From UBA5070 sp035352895 (GTDB lineage Bacteria; Fibrobacterota; Fibrobacteria; UBA5070), in NCBI GenBank assembly GCA_035352895.1, contig DAOPYN010000001.1, forward strand, positions 132,658-196,657: 64,000 bases of DNA, given 5' to 3'. The notes under the pieces were generated by a model. It was given only the letters and a program-made list of their open reading frames with translations. It made no database searches and was not told where the DNA came from. The translations under genes were made by a program, and so were the position numbers. Of this stretch, positions 17,133 to 24,310 are shown piece by piece (position 1 is the stretch's first letter; every line of letters starts with the position of its first letter).

Positions 17133-18890
17133 ATGCGCCATTCGCTTTCGAACATCCGTCATGTTCTCGGAATTTCATTCCTCGCCGTCGCCGTCGCCTG
17201 GGCCCAGGATCGCGGAACCCTCCACGTGGTCACCACCCCGGACAGCGCCTACGTCATCCTGGACGACCAGAAGGAAGCCGAGCGCCAGCGTACTCCGTAC
17301 GTCAACGAAAGCATGAAGGCGATCGACCATACCGTGCTCCTGCGGCCGGCGGACCCCGCCTACATGCCCGTCCGCTACGATGTCAGCATCGGGGCCGGGC
17401 AGACCACCCAGCTGCAACACACCTTCGAGTATCGGACCAAGGCCCAGGGAATGGAGCTGTTGTCCATCGCCCCCTGGAAGGTCCAGTTCGGCGCCGGCAT
17501 CCAGTACCTGCGCTACCAGGGAATGCAGACCAAGAAGACGGTCGACCCCACCAAGCCTCCCACCGATGGCGCCGGTGCTGCCGGGGCTGCCGTTTCCGGG
17601 GTGCAGGCCTCTTCGTCTTCCTACCCGCCGGATTCCATTCCCACCAGCATGGAAATTCCCTTCCACGTGCGCGTCGGGTTTCCCTACGGTTTGGAAACCC
17701 ATTTCACCTATCCTCTGGCCAGCCGCAGCGCGCCTTGGGGCGAGTCCGGGAGCTTCGCCTTGGCCGGAGTGGGCATGGGACTCAAGTGGACCATCCCCCA
17801 GATCAACTCCGCGTTGGACCTCAATTGGGCCTTCGGCAGCAAGAAGATTTCCTCCGTCTACCCCATTTCGGATGCGTTCACCATCACCCTCATCACCAGC
17901 CAACGCATCAAGAAGCTCGATGTGGCCGGCAACCTGGGGTACAGCATCCGCGTGAATTCCATGGACACCACCGGCCGCGACACCGCCAATCCCGCCAAGC
18001 TCATGAGCCCCGGAGGGCGGCTGTTCCTCTCCGCACGCGCGGGGATGCTGTTTTTCGACCAGGTCCTGCCTCTCCTGCAAGGAAACGTCGAGTACGACTT
18101 CGCGGATCTGCGTGGGTCGTACACCTCCCACCCCGAGAAATACCTGGTCACCGCCACTCCTGGAGTGGTGTGGTACGCCACGCCCTCGGCCGCATTCGAA
18201 TTCGGAATTCCCCTGGGGCTGATCGCCTCCAACCAGGAAACGCGGTGGGGCCTGCGCGCCTCCATGACCTGGGGCTTTTCCGTGGGTGGCTCCCAAGTGG
18301 CCAGCTCCGGAGGGAGCAAGGGCAGCGGCTTGGCGGTCCCCTATCCGTTGTCCTCGCAGTCGGCTCCCGTCAACGCACCCGCGCACATCCTGTTCGCCGG
18401 TCGGGAAGTGACCAACGCCGAGTACAAGGAATTCTGCGACAAGACGGGGCACGAATACCCCCCCGACCCGGATATTCCCTCCATGCCCGGGTACTTCACG
18501 GATCCACGCTACGCCAACTTCCCCGTGGTGAGCGTGTCCATCGCCGACGCGCGGGCCTACGCCAACAGCATGGGCAAGCGATTGCCCAGCGTGAGCGAGT
18601 GGCGCAAGGAGGTGGAGAATCTCCGCCTGTCCGGAGCGATGGTCGCCTGCGGAACCGAGGCGCCCGAGCCGGTGGATGGTCGTCCCCAGGGACCTGGGAT
18701 GTACAATCTCGTGGGCAACGTGGCCGAATGGGTCGAAAACGATCGTGCAGGCGGTTCGGTGGCCTACATGGCCGGCGGATTCTACAGCCTGCCGCGCGAA
18801 CGTTGCCTGGAAACGGGGCGTTTGGTGGATGTCGCCTCGCAATCGGGCGCCAAGTACATTGGCTTCCGTGTCGTGACGGAGGTCAAATGA
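17133..18890 (+). CDS. Secreted PEGA-like / barrel-like / formylglycine-enzyme-like fusion, T6SS accessory
   Basis: A 585-residue exported protein. A signal peptide (about 1-23, cleaved near AWA-QD) is followed by a PEGA-like repeat (TLHVVTTPDSAYVILDD), a long middle region of alternating hydrophobic strands (about 115-385) that reads like a small outer-membrane barrel or solenoid, and a C-terminal FGE/SUMF1-like domain (from about 415) with GREVTNAEYKEFCDKTG, FPVVSVSIADARAYANSMGKR, LPSVSEWRKE and MYNLVGNVAEWVEND. FGE-like domains occur in other T6SS clusters, usually as separate proteins. An AAAGGA site precedes ATG 17133. It overlaps the next gene by 4 bases. Real oxidase activity is doubtful; a binding role is more likely. 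Confidence 0.72.
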   Translation: MRHSLSNIRHVLGISFLAVAVAWAQDRGTLHVVTTPDSAYVILDDQKEAERQRTPYVNESMKAIDHTVLLRPADPAYMPVRYDVSIGAGQTTQLQHTFEYRTKAQGMELLSIAPWKVQFGAGIQYLRYQGMQTKKTVDPTKPPTDGAGAAGAAVSGVQASSSSYPPDSIPTSMEIPFHVRVGFPYGLETHFTYPLASRSAPWGESGSFALAGVGMGLKWTIPQINSALDLNWAFGSKKISSVYPISDAFTITLITSQRIKKLDVAGNLGYSIRVNSMDTTGRDTANPAKLMSPGGRLFLSARAGMLFFDQVLPLLQGNVEYDFADLRGSYTSHPEKYLVTATPGVVWYATPSAAFEFGIPLGLIASNQETRWGLRASMTWGFSVGGSQVASSGGSKGSGLAVPYPLSSQSAPVNAPAHILFAGREVTNAEYKEFCDKTGHEYPPDPDIPSMPGYFTDPRYANFPVVSVSIADARAYANSMGKRLPSVSEWRKEVENLRLSGAMVACGTEAPEPVDGRPQGPGMYNLVGNVAEWVENDRAGGSVAYMAGGFYSLPRERCLETGRLVDVASQSGAKYIGFRVVTEVK

Positions 18891-19870
18891 TGCGTCGGGT
18901 CGTGCTTGGTGCGTTGGTGCTGGTGGGAATGGCTTCGGCCCGCTCCTGGGAAAAATGCAGAACTCTGGTGGTGGGCTTCCGGACCGACAACCCTCCCTTC
19001 GGCTACAACAGGCTGGATACCCAGAGGCCCGGCATCGAATACGAGCTGATTTCCTCCATCGCCAAATTCCACAACCGCACGTTCACCGTCCGCGAGGTGA
19101 CTTCCCAGCGCGAAGGCGAGGATCTGCTGGAGCGCGACCAGATCGACCTCCTGATCGGATCGGTGAAGTCGACGCCGGAGCTTCGCCAACGCTTCAACGC
19201 GTCCACGCCCTACTTCCGCACCGGCCTGGGCATCATCGTCCTGCGATCCAACCAGAACGTGTTCACTCTGGGCGACCTCAACGGCAAGGCCGTGGCCGCC
19301 ACCCCCGAAAGCAACGCCGACAAGCTCATCGAGAACTTCATCCCCCAGGCCAAGCTGGAGATCGTGCGGACCAGTGCCGACGGACTGGGCATGCTCCAGC
19401 GCAACGAAGTGGAAGGAATGGTCCACGACCGCTCCACCCTGCAATCGGAAGTGGCCCGCAATCCGTCCCTGCGCCTTCTGGACGTGAGCTTGTCGGAAGA
19501 CAACTACGTGATCGCGATCAACCGCACCCGGTCTCCCCAGGTGCTGGAGAACATCAACGCGGCGTTGTCCAAGCTGACCGAGGCCAGGGGAACGGATGTG
19601 CCGGCCATCTCCGCGATCTTCACCAAGTACCGGCTGGGATATGCCGTGCGCACGGGGAACACCACCACCGTCCGTCCGGGAGGCTCCGGGCCCACCCCTC
19701 CCAATCCTCCACCTGGAGGGAATACCGCAGGTGGATCCACGGTTAGCTCCACCGGCAGCGGCTCCACCGGCTCCAACAATGGCTTGGAAGACCGAGTCCG
19801 CCGCCTGGAAACGCAGGTGCAGGACCTCCAGCGCGCCCTCATCGATCTGAGGGCACGGATCAAGCGCTAG
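18887..19870 (+). CDS. Solute-binding-protein-3-like domain fused to a C-terminal coiled coil
   Basis: A 327-residue exported protein. After a signal peptide (about 1-19) it has a complete bacterial extracellular solute-binding protein family 3 domain (about 24-245): LVVGFRTDNPPFGYN, IEYELISSIAKF, DQIDLLIGSVKSTPELR, FSTPYFRTG-like NASTPYFRTGLGI, then LNGKAVAATPESNADKL. This is followed by a Gly/Pro/Ser/Thr linker (about 255-290) and a heptad-like coil LEDRVRRLETQVQDLQRALI. There is no permease or ATPase gene nearby, so it is probably not a transporter component. ATG overlaps the upstream stop as ATGA. A sensor or structural role in the T6SS accessory set is inference. Confidence 0.7.
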   Translation: MMRRVVLGALVLVGMASARSWEKCRTLVVGFRTDNPPFGYNRLDTQRPGIEYELISSIAKFHNRTFTVREVTSQREGEDLLERDQIDLLIGSVKSTPELRQRFNASTPYFRTGLGIIVLRSNQNVFTLGDLNGKAVAATPESNADKLIENFIPQAKLEIVRTSADGLGMLQRNEVEGMVHDRSTLQSEVARNPSLRLLDVSLSEDNYVIAINRTRSPQVLENINAALSKLTEARGTDVPAISAIFTKYRLGYAVRTGNTTTVRPGGSGPTPPNPPPGGNTAGGSTVSSTGSGSTGSNNGLEDRVRRLETQVQDLQRALIDLRARIKR

Positions 19871-20493
19871 CGGCGCAGGGAATCCACCAGTTTCAGGCCG
19901 GTGAATCGACGGGCCAGCTGGTAGCGCTGCGACCAGTAGTTTTCGTCCAGGCTGCAATAGCGGACGCCGCCGGAGGTGGTGGCGTTGATGAACTTGCCGT
20001 TGCCCATGAAGATGCCCACGTGGGTGATGGAGTCCGCGTTGTAGCCGGGGCCGGCGTTGAAGAAGACGAAGTCGCCGGGCTGGAGCCCGAAGCGGAAGAC
20101 CGGCACCCCCAGGTTGCTCTGCAATGCGGCGGTGCGGGGAAGCTCGAGCCCGTAGGTGCGCCGCATGACCTGTTGGCAGAACGCGGAGCAATCGATGCCG
20201 TCCGGACCGTTGCCGCCGTACAGGTAGGGCCAACCAAGGAACGTCTCCGCCACGCTCTTGAGGGGAGCCACGTCGAATCCGCCGGTGAGGATCATCCGAG
20301 AACCCAGGTTCCGCCCCTGCTCGCGGGTGTAGCCCTGCCGGTTTTCTCCCAACTGGACGAATTTGGGGCCGCAACCGGAGAGGATCCCCAGGATCCCCAG
20401 GATGCCGCCGGTGCGTAGGAGTGGCTTGGAGCCTGCAAGGAAGGTGACCACGAGACAAAACGTAGCTAGGTTGTCAAGAGTAAAATGCTCCAC
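19867..20493 (-). CDS. NlpC/P60 peptidoglycan hydrolase lipoprotein
   Basis: A 208-residue putative cell-wall endopeptidase on the strand opposite to its neighbours. The lipobox ILSGC puts the lipidated cysteine at 41. The NlpC/P60 core has the catalytic C102 (DGIDCSAF), H158 (THVGIF) and a third polar residue near N170 (KFINAT), with the usual LQPGDFVFF. The start is uncertain: GTG 20493 has an AGGAGAG site 10 bases upstream but gives a long N-terminus and overlaps the divergent gene by 9 bases; GTG at 20451 gives a cleaner lipoprotein signal. It may locally cut peptidoglycan for T6SS insertion, as known for other T6SS-linked hydrolases. Its 3' end overlaps the facing gene by 4 bases. Confidence 0.83.
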   Translation of the reverse strand: MEHFTLDNLATFCLVVTFLAGSKPLLRTGGILGILGILSGCGPKFVQLGENRQGYTREQGRNLGSRMILTGGFDVAPLKSVAETFLGWPYLYGGNGPDGIDCSAFCQQVMRRTYGLELPRTAALQSNLGVPVFRFGLQPGDFVFFNAGPGYNADSITHVGIFMGNGKFINATTSGGVRYCSLDENYWSQRYQLARRFTGLKLVDSLRR

Positions 20494-20946
20494 CGCCCAA
20501 TGGCTCTCCTAACCTTGATCATCGCGATGGCGATGTCGCCGGCCTCCACCTTTGCGGCCGCCTATTACGGCCGCGATGCGCTCGCTGGTCTGCGGCAGTA
20601 TGGAGTCGCCGTGCGCGTGGTCTGCACGGGTGCGCTGGAGCAGCACCAGGAAGCGTTCTCCGAGCATATCCAGAGGCGTCTGGAGGCACGCAAGGTGCAG
20701 GTGGTCCCGGATGGCTCCGTGGCCCTGAAGCTGTTCGTCACCAACGTCCAGAGTTCCGACGGGCTTTTCGTGGTCCACATGCGCATGGAACTCTGCCAGA
20801 CCGCCTATCTGGGATCCAACAACAAGCTCGTGGACGCCGCCACCTGGGACGCGTGGAAGATGGGCGAATACCGGGAAGACGAACTCCTGAGCGAGGTGGA
20901 CGACCTCGCCCGGCAATTTCTGAACGATTACATCGCCGCCAACTGA
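20485..20946 (+). CDS. Small secreted protein of unknown function, T6SS locus
   Basis: A 153-residue protein with a signal peptide (about 1-25, cleavage near TFAAA). I do not recognise the mature domain. It has two cysteines (VRVVCTG and RMELCQTAY) and a mixed alpha/beta pattern with SEHIQRRLEARKVQVV and LARQFLNDYIAAN. It is roughly similar in size and layout to the secreted protein at 26580-26981. It overlaps the divergent NlpC/P60 gene at the 5' ends and lies 13 bases before the next gene, so it is likely part of the plus-strand accessory operon. Confidence 0.65.
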   Translation: MLHRPMALLTLIIAMAMSPASTFAAAYYGRDALAGLRQYGVAVRVVCTGALEQHQEAFSEHIQRRLEARKVQVVPDGSVALKLFVTNVQSSDGLFVVHMRMELCQTAYLGSNNKLVDAATWDAWKMGEYREDELLSEVDDLARQFLNDYIAAN

Positions 20947-20959
20947 AAGGGTGACCCCA

Positions 20960-21571
20960 GTGAAATTCGCAGCCGTTCTGCTCGCCGCCGCCGTCGCAAT
21001 CCAGGCAGGGGAACCGGGACTCGTCGTCATGGACTTCCAGGGACGAGGGATCCTCGACAAGGCGGTACTGCGTCAGCTGTGGGACCGCACCTGGGAAATC
21101 GCCTCCCAATATCCCAGCGTGAAGGTGGTCTCCATGCAGGAGACGCGCCAGAGGTTGTTCGACCAGAACGTCCTGGTGCCCTTGTCCTGCACGGACATCT
21201 GTTTCCAGCGCATCTCCACGAAGATGCAGGCATCCGAGCTGCTGATCCCCTCGGTCGAGAAGACCGGCGACCAGCTCAAGTTCTCATTCATGCTGGTCAA
21301 GGGCGAGTCGGGCAAGCGCGTCAAGGAAGCCACCATCTACTCCGATGGCCGCGTCGATCGTGCCATCGCCGCCGGAGTGATCGGGGTGATGGGCGAGGCG
21401 GGATCCAGTTCTTCCGTTTCCCTGGGCTCCGGATTCTGGAAGGCCCTGGCCGCCGTGGGCTTGGCCGCCGGTGGCGGTGCGGTCCTTGGAGTCACCCAGG
21501 ACCGGTCCGTTGTGGTCCGGGTGCGCCCGAAAATCCAGCCTCCGGATCCCACGGTTCCAGTGGAGAACTGA
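20960..21571 (+). CDS. Secreted protein, possible CsgG/TolB-N-like fold
   Basis: A 203-residue exported protein with signal peptide (MKFAAVLLAAAVAIQAG). The pattern LVVMDFQGRGILD, LWDRTWEIASQ, VKVVSMQETRQRLFDQN and ASELLIPSVEKTGDQLKFSFMLV resembles proteins that compute a 'TolB N-terminal/CsgG-like' fold, with a CTDIC disulfide-like pair. After a Ser/Gly linker there is a hydrophobic helix (FWKALAAVGLAAGGGAVLGV, about 163-182), which may anchor it, then a short tail. GTG 20960 is preferred to GTG 20951 because it leaves room for the AAAGG site. It precedes tssH by 66 bases. No function assigned. Confidence 0.6.
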   Translation: MKFAAVLLAAAVAIQAGEPGLVVMDFQGRGILDKAVLRQLWDRTWEIASQYPSVKVVSMQETRQRLFDQNVLVPLSCTDICFQRISTKMQASELLIPSVEKTGDQLKFSFMLVKGESGKRVKEATIYSDGRVDRAIAAGVIGVMGEAGSSSSVSLGSGFWKALAAVGLAAGGGAVLGVTQDRSVVVRVRPKIQPPDPTVPVEN

Positions 21572-21637
21572 GCCAGCCAGCCACGACTCCCGCAGAATCG
21601 TTCCTCTCCAATTCCAACGATTTCCCACAGGACAACC

Positions 21638-24295
21638 ATGATCTCCAAAGACCTCCGCAAGCTCCTGTCCCGCCTGAATCCCGCCTGCACCCGCTTCCTG
21701 GAAGGAGCCGTGGGCGCCTGCGTGGCGCGCACCCACTACGAGGCGACCCCGGTGCACCTGTTGTCGCAGATCGTGGAGGACGAACAGGGCGACATGGCCT
21801 CCATCCTGGAAATCTGCCAGTTGGAGCGCGGGATGTTGCGGGGGCTCCTGCAGGAGGAACTTCGCTCCCACAAGACCGGCAACACCGCGCGTCCCGTGTT
21901 CTCGCCGGCGCTGATCGAGCTTCTGGAACGTGCCTGGGCGGAGGCATCGTTGAACCTGGGCCAGGACGCCATCCGTTCGGCGGCGATCGTGATCGCCATG
22001 TCCGAGACCCTCCACCAGCTGAGCCCGGACCTCCAGGACCTGTTCCGCAGTTCCATCCGTCCCGAGAAGATCCGCGACAACTTCGAGAAGGTGGTCGTGC
22101 AGAAGAGCGCCGAATCCAAGTCGATGCCCGCTTCCAAGGCGGGCGCGGCGGGCAAGGAGGAAGGCGGCGCGCTGGACCGGTTCACGATCGACTTCACCGA
22201 GATGGCCCGCAAGGGGAAGATCGACCCCATCTTCGGGCGAGATGACGAAATCCGTCAAGCCATCGACATCCTCTCGCGGCGGCGCAAGAACAACCCCATG
22301 TTCATCGGCGAGGCCGGCGTGGGCAAGACCGCGGTGGTGGAGGGGTTGGCCCTCAAGATCGCCCAGGGCGACGTCCCCGACGTGATCAAGGGCGTGCGGC
22401 TCCTGTCCTTGGACCTGGGCCTGCTTTCCGCGGGCGCGGGCGTGCGAGGCGAGTTCGAGAACCGCCTCAAGAGCGTCATCAAGGAAGTGAAGGAATCGCC
22501 CACTCCGGTGATCCTCTTCATCGACGAGGCCCACACAATGATCGGTGCCGGCGGCGAAGCGGGCAAGTCCGACGCGGCCAATCTCCTGAAGCCCGAACTG
22601 GCCCGCGGCGAGATGAAGTGCATCGGGGCGACCACCTTCACGGAGTTCCGCAAGTACCTGGAGAAGGATCCCGCCATCGCGCGGCGCTTCCAGCAGGTGG
22701 TGATTCCCGAACCCGATCCCACCGTGGCCGCCACCATGCTGCGCGGCCTGAGGGAGAAGTACGAAGCCTTCCACAAGGTGCGGATCTCCCACGAGGCCGT
22801 GGAAGCCGCCTGCGATCTGTCCAACCGGTTCATCGCCGGTCGCCAGCTGCCGGACAAGGCCGTGGACCTGTTGGACACCGCGGCCGCCCGGGTGCGCATG
22901 GGACTCACCACCCGCCCAGTGGAACTGGTGCGGATGGACCAGGAAATCCTGGACATCCAATCCGAGCTGACCTCCATGGACCACGACGAAAGCCTCCGGC
23001 CGGGCGTGGTGGACTTGGTCCGCAAGACCTTCCTCCACGAGCGCCTCCAGGCCGTCACGGAAAAGGTGGCCGAGGTGGAATCCAAGTGGAAGGTGGAACT
23101 GGCCAAGGTCCGCGAGATCCTGGATGCTCCCGTCGACCTCCCCACCGATGCGCGTCAGAAATTGTGGGACGACCTGGCCGCACTCCAGGGCGAGAAGCCC
23201 CTGGTGCACGTGTACGTCACCAGCATGGTGCTCTCGCAGGTGATCGAGGAATGGACGGGCATCCCCGCCGGCAACATGATGCGCGACGAAGCCAAGCTCC
23301 TCCTGGAGATGGACTCCATCATCAATTCCCGCGTGATCGGCCAGCCCTGGGGCGTGCGGGAACTGACGCAGACCATCCGCTCGGCGCGCATGGGCCTCAC
23401 CCGCCCGGAAACTCCCAAGGGGGTGTTCCTGATCACCGGCCCCAGCGGCGTGGGCAAGACCGAGGTCGCCAAGGCCGTGGCCGATCTCCTCTACGGCGGC
23501 GAACGTTCCGTGGTGACGCTCTCCATGTCCGAATACCAGGATGCCATCTCCGTGACCGCATTGAAGGGCGCGAGCGCGGGCTACGTGGGATACGGCGACG
23601 GCGGCGTGCTCACCGAGGGCGTGCGCAAGAACCCCTACACCGTGGTGATCCTCGACGAGATGGAGAAGGCCCACAAGGACGTCCTGAACCTGTTCTACCA
23701 GGTCTTCGACCAGGGCGTGATCCGCGACGGGGAAGGTCGCGACATCAGCTTTCGCAACACGGTCATCATCATGACCTCCAACCTGGGCACCGACACCATC
23801 GTGCGGATGGCCACCGATGCGGAAAACCAGTACGCCTACGAGGAATACACCGAGGCGATCACCCCGGAGCTCACCGAGCACTTCATGCCGGCACTCCTGG
23901 CCCGCTGCAAGGTGATCCCCTTCCTTCCGCTGGGCGCGGATTCGCTGCGGGTCATCGTGGCCCAGAAGCTCGACAAGGTGGCCCATCGACTGGCCGACCA
24001 GCACGGAGTCCAGATGGCCTGCTCCGGAGAGCTCCTGGACCACATCGTGGAGCAGTGCAACCTGGTCCAGTCCGGTGCACGCCTCCTGGATTCGCTCCTG
24101 GATCGCGACATCCTCCCCGGCATCTCCGCCTTGCTGCTGGATCGAGTGGCGGAGGGAACGCCAGGAAACCGCATCACCATCGGGCTGGGAGACGACGGCA
24201 AGCCGTTCTTCCGCCTGGACGACGCCGACGCCCCCGAACCCCAGGAGGATTCCGTCCCCGCGGACGCCTCCGATGCCGCTACCCCGAATCCCTAA
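21638..24295 (+). CDS. tssH: T6SS sheath-disassembly ATPase TssH (ClpV)
   Basis: An 885-residue Hsp100/ClpB-type AAA+ ATPase. It has an N-domain (about 1-150) with the ClpV-typical helix LLSRLNPACTRFLEGA, first Walker A GEAGVGKT near 225-232 with Walker B LFIDEAH, a middle-domain insert (about 420-530), and a second Walker A GPSGVGKT near 601-608 with VVILDEMEKAH. The C-terminal D2 small domain ends in an acidic Asp/Glu/Pro tail. TssH extracts TssC from contracted sheaths and recycles them. It lies 15 bases before vgrG, so the plus arm is a single operon at least from here on. Confidence 0.96.
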   Translation: MISKDLRKLLSRLNPACTRFLEGAVGACVARTHYEATPVHLLSQIVEDEQGDMASILEICQLERGMLRGLLQEELRSHKTGNTARPVFSPALIELLERAWAEASLNLGQDAIRSAAIVIAMSETLHQLSPDLQDLFRSSIRPEKIRDNFEKVVVQKSAESKSMPASKAGAAGKEEGGALDRFTIDFTEMARKGKIDPIFGRDDEIRQAIDILSRRRKNNPMFIGEAGVGKTAVVEGLALKIAQGDVPDVIKGVRLLSLDLGLLSAGAGVRGEFENRLKSVIKEVKESPTPVILFIDEAHTMIGAGGEAGKSDAANLLKPELARGEMKCIGATTFTEFRKYLEKDPAIARRFQQVVIPEPDPTVAATMLRGLREKYEAFHKVRISHEAVEAACDLSNRFIAGRQLPDKAVDLLDTAAARVRMGLTTRPVELVRMDQEILDIQSELTSMDHDESLRPGVVDLVRKTFLHERLQAVTEKVAEVESKWKVELAKVREILDAPVDLPTDARQKLWDDLAALQGEKPLVHVYVTSMVLSQVIEEWTGIPAGNMMRDEAKLLLEMDSIINSRVIGQPWGVRELTQTIRSARMGLTRPETPKGVFLITGPSGVGKTEVAKAVADLLYGGERSVVTLSMSEYQDAISVTALKGASAGYVGYGDGGVLTEGVRKNPYTVVILDEMEKAHKDVLNLFYQVFDQGVIRDGEGRDISFRNTVIIMTSNLGTDTIVRMATDAENQYAYEEYTEAITPELTEHFMPALLARCKVIPFLPLGADSLRVIVAQKLDKVAHRLADQHGVQMACSGELLDHIVEQCNLVQSGARLLDSLLDRDILPGISALLLDRVAEGTPGNRITIGLGDDGKPFFRLDDADAPEPQEDSVPADASDAATPNP

Positions 24296-24310
24296 CCGGA
24301 GGATCCCCGC

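Noticed and set aside
17735..19870. A 711-codon open frame spanning the FGE-like gene and the SBP gene
   Set aside because: Only its last 327 codons are the SBP gene; the earlier part lies in the wrong frame over the FGE-like fusion, whose own frame has a signal peptide and clear domain motifs.
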